Shown in pieces: positions 6,271 through 13,918 of a stretch of 19,197 nt of DNA. Under the pieces are notes generated by a model that saw only the letters and a program-made list of their open reading frames with translations, made no database searches and had not been told where the DNA came from. Each line of letters starts with the position of its first letter. Positions within the stretch are counted from its first letter, which is position 1. Position numbers and translations under genes: made by a program. The DNA lies in NCBI GenBank assembly GCA_031178305.1, contig JAPSJG010000020.1, positions 1-19,197 of the forward strand, in the 5' to 3' direction. Source of the DNA: Sinorhizobium sp. (lineage in GTDB: Bacteria; Pseudomonadota; Alphaproteobacteria; Rhizobiales; Rhizobiaceae).

Positions 6271-7317
6271 ATGACCAACAGACGCGATTTTCTCAAGAAG
6301 GCGGGGCTCGCTGCCGCCGCCGGGACCACCGCGCTTGCGGCGCCGGCCGTACGTGCGCAATCGAAGATCACCTGGCGCCTGCAGACCTATGCGGGCCCGG
6401 CGCTTGCCGAGCACGTCATCAAGCCGGCGATCGACGCCTTCAACAAGGCGGCCAATGGCGAGATGCAGATCGACCTCTACACCGCTGACCAGCTGGTGCC
6501 GACGGGCGAACTCTTCCGCGCCATGCAGGCAGGCACGATCGACGCCGTCCAGAGCGACGACGATTCCATGGCCTCGCCGGTGGACATCAAGGTCTTCGGC
6601 GGCTACTTCCCCTTCGCCTCGCGCTACAGCCTCGACGTGCCGACGCTGTTCCATCAATATGGCCTCAACGAAATCTGGGCCGAGGCCTATGGCGAGGTCG
6701 AAGGCGTCACCTGGCTTTCGGCTGGCGCCTGGGACCCGTGCAACTTCGCAACCGTCAAGCCGATCAAGTCGCTCGAGGATCTGAAGGGCCTGCGCGTCTT
6801 TACCTTCCCGACGGCCGGCAAATTCCTGACGCGTTTCGGCGTGGTGCCGGTGACGTTGCCGTGGGAGGACGTCCAGGTTGCCATGCAGACCGGCGAACTC
6901 GACGGCCTCGCCTGGTCGGGCATCACCGAGGACTACACGGTCGGTTGGGCGGACGTGACCAAGTACTTCCTGACCAACAATATTTCCGGTGCCTGGTGCG
7001 GCTCGTTCTTCGCGAACACGGCTCGTTGGAACGAAGTGCCCGAGCATCTCAAGACGCTGTTCCGACTCTGCATCGATTCCTCGCACTACTATCGCCAGCA
7101 CTGGTATTGGGGTGGCGAGGCGAAGTTGCGCGCCGAGGGCACCAAGCTCGAACTGACTACCATTCCCGATGAGGAGTGGAAAACGGTGGAAGAGGAAGCG
7201 CTGAAATTCTGGGACGAGATCGCCGCGACCAGCCCGCGCGCGGCCAAGGTGGTCGGGATCCTCAAGAAGTATCGCGAAGTGATGGAGAAGGCGGGACCGC
7301 CCTACCGCTACGGCTGA
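6271..7317 (+). CDS. TRAP transporter periplasmic binding protein (DctP family, Tat-exported)
   Basis: A 348-residue periplasmic binding protein. The start is ATG 6271 (MTNRRDFLKKAG) because a Tat signal with twin arginines R4-R5 follows at once, and GAGGGA lies nine bases upstream; an in-frame ATG at 6193 would bury the signal. Cleavage is likely after AVRA (about residue 28). The rest is a DctP fold with TITWRLQ-like ITWRLQTYAGP, LYTADQLVPTGELFRAMQAG and LAWSGITEDYTVGWADVTKY. The overall look is of the alpha-keto-acid/TakP-like branch rather than classical C4-dicarboxylate binders, from memory. Tat export implies folding in the cytoplasm. It is flanked by hairpins that may raise its level relative to the membrane subunits. 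Confidence 0.93.
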   Translation: MTNRRDFLKKAGLAAAAGTTALAAPAVRAQSKITWRLQTYAGPALAEHVIKPAIDAFNKAANGEMQIDLYTADQLVPTGELFRAMQAGTIDAVQSDDDSMASPVDIKVFGGYFPFASRYSLDVPTLFHQYGLNEIWAEAYGEVEGVTWLSAGAWDPCNFATVKPIKSLEDLKGLRVFTFPTAGKFLTRFGVVPVTLPWEDVQVAMQTGELDGLAWSGITEDYTVGWADVTKYFLTNNISGAWCGSFFANTARWNEVPEHLKTLFRLCIDSSHYYRQHWYWGGEAKLRAEGTKLELTTIPDEEWKTVEEEALKFWDEIAATSPRAAKVVGILKKYREVMEKAGPPYRYG

Positions 7318-7335
7318 TCAGCAACTGCATATTCG

Positions 7336-7363
7336 CACCCGGGACTGCGTGCAGTCCCGGGTG
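7336..7363 (+). promoter_or_regulatory. Perfect 12-bp hairpin between binding-protein and ligase genes
   Basis: CACCCGGGACTG (7336-7347) pairs perfectly with CAGTCCCGGGTG (7352-7363) around the loop CGTG. It lies 18 bases after the stop at 7317 and lacks a U-run, so it is more likely an RNA-stabilising or partial-termination element than a full terminator. It splits the transporter genes from the catabolic genes. Confidence 0.65.
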
Positions 7364-7411
7364 ACGACCGGCTAACGCAAACCGGCAACGGACCGGAACC
7401 AGGACTTCTCC

Positions 7412-8782
7412 ATGAGCGCGAACTACACATTCGATGATTTGAAGAAAGACGTGGCCGAGGGTCGCATCGACACGGTGCTCGCCTGCCAGGTGGACATGCA
7501 GGGCCGCCTGATGGGAAAGCGTTTTCACGCGCAATATTTCGTCGACAGCGCATGGAAGGAAACGCATAGCTGCAACTATCTGCTGGCAACCGACCTGGAG
7601 ATGGAGACGGTTCAGGGCTACAAGGCGACGAGTTGGGAGAAGGGCTACGGCGACTACACGATGAAGCCGGACCTCTCGACGCTCCGACTCATTCCCTGGC
7701 TCGAGGGGACGGCGCTCGTCATTTGCGACGTTCTCGACCATCACACCCATGAGGAAGTGCCGCACTCGCCGCGCGCCATCCTCAAGAAGCAGGTTGCCCG
7801 CCTCGAGGCGATGGGCCTCAAGCCCTTCATGGCGAGCGAGCTCGAATTCTTCCTTTTCGACCAGTCCTATGACGATGCGAGGGCGTCCGGATACCGCGAC
7901 CTGCAACTCGTCAGCGGCTACAACGAGGATTACCACATCTTCCAGACGACCAAGGAAGAGGATGTTATGCGGGCGATCCGCAACGGTCTCCAGGGCGCCG
8001 GCATCCCGGTCGAAAATTCCAAGGGTGAGGCTTCCGCCGGCCAGGAGGAGATCAACGTCCGCTATGCCGACGCGCTGACGATGGCCGACCGCCACGCGAT
8101 CATCAAGAACGGCTGCAAGGAGATCGCCTGGCAGCGCGGCAAGGCGATCACCTTCCTTGCCAAGTGGAACTATTCGGCCGCCGGCTCGTCTTCGCACATC
8201 CACCAGTCGCTCTGGAGCACCGACGGCGAAACGCCGATGTTCTTCGACAAGGACGGCCGCTACGGCATGTCCGAGCTGATGCGGCACTACGTGGCCGGGC
8301 TCCTCGCCCATGCGAGCGAGATCACCTATTTCCTGGCGCCCTACATCAATTCCTACAAGCGCTTCATGGCCGGCACCTTCGCCCCGACCAAGGCGATCTG
8401 GAGCAAGGACAACCGCACGGCCGGCTACCGCCTTTGCGGCGGCGGCACCAAGGGCATCCGCATCGAGTGCCGCGTCGGGGGCTCCGATCTCAATCCCTAC
8501 CTCGCCTTCGCCGCCTTGCTCGCGGCCGGCATCTCGGGGATCGAGAACAAGCTGGAACTGGAAGCGCCCTTCGTCGGGGATGCCTATCACGGCAAGGACG
8601 TGCGCGAGATTCCGCATACGCTGAGGGACGCGACCGAGGCGATGACCGGATCGGCAATGCTCAGGGCCGCCTTCGGCGAGGAGGTCATCGACCATTACAC
8701 CCGCGCGGCCCGGTGGGAGCAGGAGGAATACGACCGGCGCGTGACCGATTGGGAAGTCGCGCGCGGGTTCGAACGGGCGTGA
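7412..8782 (+). CDS. Glutamine-synthetase-like gamma-glutamyl-amine ligase
   Basis: A 456-residue ATP-dependent ligase of the type I glutamine synthetase fold. Active-site motifs are present: SELEFFLF (142-149, metal Glu), GQEEINVRYAD (210-220), GSSSHIHQS (258-266), NSYKRF (313-318), NRTAGYR (334-340) and NPY (361-363). In true glutamine synthetase the flap reads G-Y-E-A-P and its Glu takes a proton from ammonium; here the place reads GTFAP (321-325), with no Glu. That change is typical of PuuA/GlnA4/IpuC-like enzymes that join glutamate to an amine instead of ammonia. The neighbours (TRAP importer, two dehydrogenases, amidohydrolase) agree. The amine substrate is unknown. Start ATG 7412 has AGGA seven bases upstream. 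Confidence 0.92.
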   Translation: MSANYTFDDLKKDVAEGRIDTVLACQVDMQGRLMGKRFHAQYFVDSAWKETHSCNYLLATDLEMETVQGYKATSWEKGYGDYTMKPDLSTLRLIPWLEGTALVICDVLDHHTHEEVPHSPRAILKKQVARLEAMGLKPFMASELEFFLFDQSYDDARASGYRDLQLVSGYNEDYHIFQTTKEEDVMRAIRNGLQGAGIPVENSKGEASAGQEEINVRYADALTMADRHAIIKNGCKEIAWQRGKAITFLAKWNYSAAGSSSHIHQSLWSTDGETPMFFDKDGRYGMSELMRHYVAGLLAHASEITYFLAPYINSYKRFMAGTFAPTKAIWSKDNRTAGYRLCGGGTKGIRIECRVGGSDLNPYLAFAALLAAGISGIENKLELEAPFVGDAYHGKDVREIPHTLRDATEAMTGSAMLRAAFGEEVIDHYTRAARWEQEEYDRRVTDWEVARGFERA

Positions 8783-8799
8783 GTTTAGCCCCGGATTTA

Positions 8800-8953
8800 C
8801 CCCTCCCCAACCCCTCCTTACAAGGGGGAGGGGCTTCCGGCGGCACCGTTTTGCTTCAACCCCGAACCTTTCCGCGAGTGGCGACGCTTCGGGTCAGAGA
8901 AGAGGGCGCGGCAGTGTAGCCCCTCTCCCTTGTGGGGAAGGGTTGGGGAGGGG
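8800..8953. repeat. 154-bp intergenic element with 36-bp terminal inverted repeats
   Basis: The two ends, 8800-8835 and 8918-8953, are inverted copies matching at 32 of 36 positions. They read CCCCTCCCCAACCC... leftwards and ...GGGTTGGGGAGGGG rightwards. Each arm also folds on itself (CCCCTCC with GGGGAGGGG). The interior, 82 bases, shows no gene. The element fills nearly all of the 217-base gap inside the operon. This G/C-block palindrome is of a type I recall as frequent between genes of Rhizobiales; no transposase is associated. Confidence 0.75.
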
Positions 8954-8999
8954 AATACCTGCGGACGGGAAATCAAACGGAAAAAACAGGAAAACGATC

Positions 9000-10385
9000 A
9001 TGACGATGATCAGATGTATTTCGCCGGTCAATGGCGAGGTCTATGCCGAGCGCCCGGCCATGCCGCTCGATCAGGCCAAAGAGGCAGTGGCGAAAGCGCG
9101 GCTCGCGCAGAAGGCCTGGGCCAGGCGTCCGCTCGACGAGCGGGTCAAGCTGGTGCTTGCCGGTGTCGCGCGGCTCAACGAGATGGCCGCCGAGGTAGTG
9201 CCTGAGCTTGCCTGGCAGATGGGCCGGCCGGTGCGCTATGGCGGTGAATTCAAAGGCTTCAACGAGCGCTCCAATTATGTCGCCTCGATTGCGGCGGACG
9301 CCTTAAAGCCGCTCGTCGTCGAGGAGAGCAAGCGCTTCGAGCGGCGTATCGAGCGCGAGCCGCACGGCGTCGTCTTCGTCATCGCGCCCTGGAACTATCC
9401 CTACATGACGGCGATCAATACGGTCGCACCGGCGCTCATGGCCGGCAATACCGTGATCATCAAGCATGCCAGCCAGACGATCCTCGTCGGCGAGCGGCTG
9501 GTGCGCGCCTTCGTCGAGGCCGGCGTTCCGGCGGACGTCTTCCAGAATCTCTTCCTCGACCACGAGACGACGGCGGCGCTGATTGCCGCCAAGGGCTTCG
9601 ACTTCATCAACTTCACCGGTTCGGTCGAAGGCGGACGCTCAATCGAGCGCGCGGCGGCCGGCACGTTCACCGGTCTCGGTCTCGAACTCGGCGGCAAGGA
9701 CCCGGGCTATGTGATGGAGGACGCCGATCTCGATGCCGCGGTCGACACGCTGATGGACGGCGCAACCTATAATTCCGGTCAATGCTGCTGCGGCATCGAG
9801 CGCATCTATGTGCATGAATCGCTCTATGACGCTTTCGTCGAAAAGTCGGTTGCCTGGGTTTCCAATTACAAGCTCGGCAACCCGCTCGACCCGGAAACGA
9901 CGCTCGGTCCCATGGCCAACAGGCGCTTCGCCGAGACAGTGCGCAGCCAGATCGCCGATGCGGTGGCGAAGGGGGCGAAGGCGCTCGTCGATCCGAAGCT
10001 GTTCCTGCAGGATGACGGCGGCGCCTATCTTGCGCCGCAGATTCTCGTCGACGTCGACCACTCGATGGCGTTCATGCGCGAAGAGACCTTCGGTCCGGCG
10101 GTCGGCATCATGAAGGTGAAGAACGATGCCGAGGCGATCGAACTGATGAATGATTGCCAGTACGGCCTGACGGTTTCGCTCTGGACCAAGGACGCCGAGC
10201 GTGCCGCTGGGATCGGCCGCGAGCTCGAGACCGGCACCGTATTCATGAACCGCGCCGACTACCTCGACCCGGCGCTCTGCTGGACCGGCGTCAAGGAGAC
10301 GGGCCGCGGCGGTTCGCTCTCCGTCATCGGCTTCCACAATCTGACCCGTCCGAAATCCTATCACCTGAAGAAAGTCACAGCATGA
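9000..10385 (+). CDS. Aldehyde dehydrogenase (NAD(P)+-dependent)
   Basis: A 461-residue aldehyde dehydrogenase that would oxidise an aldehyde to the acid. Motifs in order are APWNYP (129-134, oxyanion Asn), FTGSVEGGR (205-213, nucleotide loop), LELGG (228-232, general-base E229), NSGQCCCG (258-265, catalytic Cys most likely C263 in the G-Q-x-C pattern) and EETFGP. Length is slightly short, as in the succinate-semialdehyde and PuuC-like groups. I start it at ATG 9000 (MTMIRCISP), preceded by AGGAAA; the frame is open upstream to 8943 only across the repeat. Its stop overlaps the start of the alcohol dehydrogenase (ATGA), so the two are probably made together and act in sequence: alcohol, aldehyde, acid. 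Confidence 0.94.
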   Translation: MTMIRCISPVNGEVYAERPAMPLDQAKEAVAKARLAQKAWARRPLDERVKLVLAGVARLNEMAAEVVPELAWQMGRPVRYGGEFKGFNERSNYVASIAADALKPLVVEESKRFERRIEREPHGVVFVIAPWNYPYMTAINTVAPALMAGNTVIIKHASQTILVGERLVRAFVEAGVPADVFQNLFLDHETTAALIAAKGFDFINFTGSVEGGRSIERAAAGTFTGLGLELGGKDPGYVMEDADLDAAVDTLMDGATYNSGQCCCGIERIYVHESLYDAFVEKSVAWVSNYKLGNPLDPETTLGPMANRRFAETVRSQIADAVAKGAKALVDPKLFLQDDGGAYLAPQILVDVDHSMAFMREETFGPAVGIMKVKNDAEAIELMNDCQYGLTVSLWTKDAERAAGIGRELETGTVFMNRADYLDPALCWTGVKETGRGGSLSVIGFHNLTRPKSYHLKKVTA

Positions 10386-11527
10386 CGATCACTGCCAACT
10401 GGAGCTACCCGACCGCCATCAAATTCGGTGCCGGCCGGATCAAGGAGCTTGCCGAGCATTGCAAGGCCGTCGGCATGAAGAAGCCGCTGCTCGTCACCGA
10501 CCGTGGTCTCGCGCCGATGGCGATCACGCAGAACGCGCTCGACATTCTCGATGCGGGCGGTCTCGGCCGCGCGATCTTCGCCGAGGTCGATCCGAACCCC
10601 AACGACGTCAATCTCCAGGCCGGCATCAAGGCCTTCAAGGATGGCGGCCACGACGGTGTGGTTGCCTTCGGCGGCGGCTCCGGCCTCGATCTCGGCAAAT
10701 GCGTCGCCTTCATGGTCGGCCAGACGCGGCCGGTCTGGGACTTTGAGGACATCGGCGACTGGTGGACGCGTGCCGATATCGACGGCATCGCGCCGATCGT
10801 CGCCGTGCCGACGACGGCCGGCACCGGCTCCGAGGTCGGCCGCGCCAGCGTCATCACCAATTCGCAAACCCATGTGAAGAAGGTGATCTTCCATCCGAAG
10901 TTCCTGCCGGCGGTGACGATCTGCGATCCGGAACTGACGGTCGGCATGCCGAAGGTGATCACGGCCGGCACCGGCATGGATGCCTTCGCCCATTGCCTGG
11001 AAGCCTATTCCTCGCCCTTCTATCATCCGATGTCGGCCGGCATCGCGCTCGAAGGCATGCGGCTCGTCAAGGAATACCTGCCGCGCGCCTACAGGGATGG
11101 CAGCGATATCGAGGCCCGCGCCCAGATGATGAGCGCGGCGGCGATGGGGGCGGTCGCCTTCCAGAAGGGCCTCGGTGCGATCCACTCGCTCTCCCATCCG
11201 GTGGGTGCGATCTACAACACCCATCACGGCATGACCAATGCGGTAGTGATGCCGCCAGTCCTGCGCTTCAACCGCCCGGCGATCGAAGAGAAGATCGCGC
11301 GCGCCGCCTCCTATCTCGGTGTTTCCGGCGGTTTCGACGGCTTCTACGACTATGTGCTGCAATTGCGCGAAGAACTCGGCGTTCCCGACAAGCTCTCTGC
11401 CCTCGGCGTTGGCACCGACCGCATAGGCGAAATGGCCGAGATGGCGATCGTCGATCCGACGGCTGGCGGCAACCCGGTGGAACTGACGCTCGAAGCGACC
11501 AAGAAGCTCTTTGCCGAGTGCATCTGA
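10382..11527 (+). CDS. Iron-containing alcohol dehydrogenase
   Basis: A 381-residue group III (Fe-type) alcohol dehydrogenase. The NAD-binding GGGSGLDLGK (97-106) and the TTAGTGSE loop (144-151) are present, and the metal ligands fit D200 and H204 (GMDAFAH), H268 (AIHSLSHP) and H282 (HHGMTNA). It would oxidise an alcohol to an aldehyde with NAD+, or the reverse. Start ATG 10382 overlaps the aldehyde dehydrogenase stop by four bases; longer upstream frames run inside that gene and are artefacts. It is the last gene of the operon, 20 bases before a strong terminator. Pairing with an aldehyde dehydrogenase and an amine ligase suggests a gamma-glutamylated amino alcohol as substrate, an inference. 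Confidence 0.94.
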   Translation: MTITANWSYPTAIKFGAGRIKELAEHCKAVGMKKPLLVTDRGLAPMAITQNALDILDAGGLGRAIFAEVDPNPNDVNLQAGIKAFKDGGHDGVVAFGGGSGLDLGKCVAFMVGQTRPVWDFEDIGDWWTRADIDGIAPIVAVPTTAGTGSEVGRASVITNSQTHVKKVIFHPKFLPAVTICDPELTVGMPKVITAGTGMDAFAHCLEAYSSPFYHPMSAGIALEGMRLVKEYLPRAYRDGSDIEARAQMMSAAAMGAVAFQKGLGAIHSLSHPVGAIYNTHHGMTNAVVMPPVLRFNRPAIEEKIARAASYLGVSGGFDGFYDYVLQLREELGVPDKLSALGVGTDRIGEMAEMAIVDPTAGGNPVELTLEATKKLFAECI

Positions 11528-11546
11528 ACTCGCTCGTTAATTTTTC

Positions 11547-11578
11547 AAAGCCCGGAAATCGCTGAGTTTCCGGGCTTT
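11547..11578 (+). terminator. Rho-independent terminator of the catabolic operon
   Basis: AAAGCCCGGAAA (11547-11558) pairs perfectly with TTTCCGGGCTTT (11567-11578) around an 8-base loop; the stem ends in a short T-run (TTTCT). It starts 19 bases after the dehydrogenase stop. The A-tract on the other side could also stop transcripts from the right. Confidence 0.88.
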
Positions 11579-11611
11579 CTCATGCGCAAAGGCCTGCACA
11601 GGCGGCGCGAC

Positions 11612-11679
11612 GGTTAATCTTTGCCAGCCAAAATTTCCATTTCGTTAACCATGTTCTGAAAGGTTCCGTTAATCGAATC
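11612..11679 (+). promoter_or_regulatory. Upstream region of the ParA-like gene with GTTAA repeats and CtrA/CcrM-like sites
   Basis: Three GTTAAYC-type words occur: GGTTAATC (11612-11619), CGTTAACC (11643-11650) and CGTTAATC (11667-11674). The second extends to TTAACCAT (11645-11652), which equals the CtrA half-site described in Caulobacter. The third runs into GAATC (11675-11679), a GANTC site for the CcrM methylase. Cell-cycle control of the ParA-like gene is possible, but the words are short and could be chance. Confidence 0.35.
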
Positions 11680-11730
11680 TGCCCCGAAGCGCGGGGGGGA
11701 CGGAGCATCGAGAGAATGAGGTGGAAGAAG

Positions 11731-12447
11731 ATGGCGGTCATTACATTGGCCAACGCCAAGGGCGGCGCCGGTAAGACCACGGCGGCCCTGATCCTGGCAA
11801 CGGAACTTGCGCGGCAGGGCAACCGCGTGGTGATTCTCGACGCGGATCCGCAGCGCTGGATCACCAGCTGGTCGGAGATATCCGGCCACATCCCCAATCT
11901 CGAAGTGATTTCGCACATCACGCCGGCTTCCCTGCCCTGTCACATCCGCGAGCTCAAGGACGAGGTAGACTTCATCGTGATCGATCTTGCGGGCGCCAAG
12001 GACGCGATCGTCGCGCTTGCGCTCGGGCTTTCGGACCAAGTGCTGATCCCGGTCCAGGGCTGTGCCATGGACGCGCGGGGCGCGGTGCAGATCCTGGATC
12101 TCATCCGTCAGATCCAGGAAAAAGCGAAAGTTCGGATCAAGCATTCCGTTGTCCTGACGCGAGTGAATTCGCTGGTAACGACCCGGGCGCTGCAAACGAT
12201 CAAGGCGCTGCTCGCTGCACGCGGGGTTTCGGTCCTCGACACGCCGATCATCGAGCGCGCCGCCTATCGCGAAATCTTCGAATGCGGCGGGACGCTGCAG
12301 ACGATGGACGCAACCCGGGTCAGCAATCTCGACAAGGCCCGCGAAAACGCCTTTGCGCTAGCAAGCGAGATACAAACTTTGCTGCCTGTAACGCCACGCC
12401 GCGCATTGATGTCTCGCTTGCGCTCGGCTTTGCCGCGCGCGGCGTGA
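11731..12447 (+). CDS. Orphan ParA/VirC1-like ATPase
   Basis: A 238-residue P-loop ATPase of the ParA/MinD superfamily. The deviant Walker A KGGAGKTT (10-17) with its signature lysine is at the start, followed by VVILDADPQRW and the Walker B-like FIVIDLAGAKD. No ParB gene is next to it and no parS-like site was noticed. Its short form, without an N-terminal DNA-binding domain, and C-terminal half (ALQTIKALLAARGVSVLDTP then ERAAYREIF) resemble VirC1 and small plasmid partition ATPases, from memory. ATG 11731 (MAVITL) is preferred because Walker A then sits at the usual distance; ATG 11716 adds five residues. It lies alone between the operon terminator and a convergent gene. It may position a cargo on the nucleoid; the cargo is unknown. 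Confidence 0.87.
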   Translation: MAVITLANAKGGAGKTTAALILATELARQGNRVVILDADPQRWITSWSEISGHIPNLEVISHITPASLPCHIRELKDEVDFIVIDLAGAKDAIVALALGLSDQVLIPVQGCAMDARGAVQILDLIRQIQEKAKVRIKHSVVLTRVNSLVTTRALQTIKALLAARGVSVLDTPIIERAAYREIFECGGTLQTMDATRVSNLDKARENAFALASEIQTLLPVTPRRALMSRLRSALPRAA

Positions 12448-12531
12448 CTTTCCTGCCGGGGCGCCTTTGGGTTTGGGCGAAGCTTTGCCACGCGCTCCCG
12501 CATCCCTGTGACAAGAGCGGTGATAACGGGA

Positions 12532-12554
12532 CGGGGGGCCGTTGCGGTCCCCCG
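12532..12554. terminator. Hairpin between convergent genes
   Basis: A 9-bp stem, CGGGGGGCC with GGTCCCCCG (one G.T pair), around GTTGC. It lies between the stop codons of the ParA-like gene (12447) and the convergent FAD oxidoreductase (12566), 11 bases beyond the latter. There is no T-run, so efficiency is uncertain. Confidence 0.5.
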
Positions 12555-12565
12555 AACGAACGCGA

Positions 12566-13855
12566 TCAGAACCGCCGATCGATCAAGTGCTTGGCCTGGG
12601 CGCCGACGTGGTAGAAGGCGGACTTCAGGTTCCGCCAGGGGTCCGGCGTGATCGGTGTTTCGGAGAGCGGGATTGCCGTCGTGTCGCCCGCTACATAACG
12701 CGCAAGCGCGCGGCCGAAGACCGTCCCGGGCGCGATTCCGCGGCCATTATAGCCGCTCACCGAAACGACGTTCGGCGCAAGCAGGTGCATTACCGGCAGG
12801 TTGTTGGTGGTCATGCCGATGCGTCCGTCCCACCAATATTCGAAGCGGAAATCGCCGATATAGGGGAAGAGCTTGCGCACCGCCCGGGCCGCGAAGGCGC
12901 GATGGGTCCCCTCGGCGATCGCGTCCAGTCTTCCGATAGATCCGAAGATCAGCCGGTTCTGTTGGTCCATGCGGAAGGATGTCATCACCAGACCCGTGTC
13001 CCAGGCGCCCTGGCGTTCGGGCAGGATGCGGCGGGCGACCGCGTCGGGCAGGGGACTCGTCGCGAACTGGAAATAGGGAAGCATGGTCAGCTCCTGCGTC
13101 TGCGCCCTCCAGGGAGCGCCATCGACGAGCGCGCCGTACGCATTGGTGGCGACGATGACGTGCCGCGCCGTGAGCGAGCCTTTGCCAGCCGTGAGTTGCC
13201 AAAGATCGCCCTTGCGCTCGGCGGCAAGGAGTGGGGTTTCGGTGAAGATCCCGGCGCCGGCGGCAAGCGCGGCGCGGGCAAGCCCGCGCGCATAGGCGAG
13301 CGGCTGGATGGTTCCGGCCCTTCGGTCGAGAAGGGCGCCGGTGAAGCCCTCCGCGCCGGAGAGCGCATGCGCCTTCTCGGCCGAAAGCACTTCCACCGGC
13401 GCACCGCGTCTTTTCCATTGAGCCTCGCGTTCGCGGAGTTCCTTCAAACCCTCGGCGCCGACGGCCATGTGCAGCGTGCCCTTACGCACCGCTTCACACG
13501 CCATACCGTGTTTTTCGACCAGCTCGTACACCAAGGACGGGCCGTCGCCGAGTTCCGTCAGCAGGCGGTCGCCGGCCGCCTGACCGAGCGTGGCGACGAG
13601 ATCGTCCGGCTTCACCCACATGCCGGCATTGACGAGGCCGACATTGCGGCCCGAGCCGCCATGGCCGATCATGCGGGCTTCGACCACCACGGCCTTCACG
13701 CCCATCTCGGCGAGATGAAGGGCGGCCGAGAGGCCGGTGAACCCGCCGCCGACGATCGCCACCTCGCTCGTCAAAGCGCCCGTGAGCGGGCCGCATTCGG
13801 GGGCTGCCGGTGCCGTCGCATGCCAGAGATTGGGAAGAGCGCGCTCCGTCGCCAT
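12566..13855 (-). CDS. FAD-dependent oxidoreductase (DAO family, PuuB/OrdL-like)
   Basis: A 429-residue flavoenzyme of the D-amino-acid-oxidase-like family. The dinucleotide fold VAIVGGGFTGLSAALHLAE (32-50) and the acidic E59 binding the FAD ribose are clear. The end contains YWWDGRIGMTTNNLPVMH and SVSGYNGRGIAPGT, typical of PuuB/OrdL-like amine oxidases. Such enzymes oxidise a secondary or primary amine, for example gamma-glutamylputrescine, to an imine or aldehyde. I start at ATG 13855 (MATERALPNLW), with AAAGGA ten bases upstream; an ATG at 13936 lies inside the operator-like repeats. It is only 1.1 kb from an operon with PuuA- and PuuC-like genes but on the opposite strand behind a terminator, so a shared pathway is a guess. 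Confidence 0.9.
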   Translation of the reverse strand: MATERALPNLWHATAPAAPECGPLTGALTSEVAIVGGGFTGLSAALHLAEMGVKAVVVEARMIGHGGSGRNVGLVNAGMWVKPDDLVATLGQAAGDRLLTELGDGPSLVYELVEKHGMACEAVRKGTLHMAVGAEGLKELREREAQWKRRGAPVEVLSAEKAHALSGAEGFTGALLDRRAGTIQPLAYARGLARAALAAGAGIFTETPLLAAERKGDLWQLTAGKGSLTARHVIVATNAYGALVDGAPWRAQTQELTMLPYFQFATSPLPDAVARRILPERQGAWDTGLVMTSFRMDQQNRLIFGSIGRLDAIAEGTHRAFAARAVRKLFPYIGDFRFEYWWDGRIGMTTNNLPVMHLLAPNVVSVSGYNGRGIAPGTVFGRALARYVAGDTTAIPLSETPITPDPWRNLKSAFYHVGAQAKHLIDRRF

Positions 13856-13918
13856 CGGGGGTATTTCCTTTGTCAGCCGGGATTCTTCGCCTGTGATAGA
13901 GCGAATGCGGCAAAGATT

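Noticed and set aside
5224..7101. A 625-codon open frame on the minus strand
   Set aside because: Antisense to two clear TRAP genes and spanning their gap, with shadow-like composition (His, Arg, Asp-rich).
8800..8953. Possible CRISPR-like repeats
   Set aside because: Only two copies, in inverted orientation and without regular spacers, so a palindromic intergenic repeat instead.
11731..12447. Plasmid replication/partition locus
   Set aside because: Only the ParA-like gene is present; no ParB, RepC or clear origin was seen.
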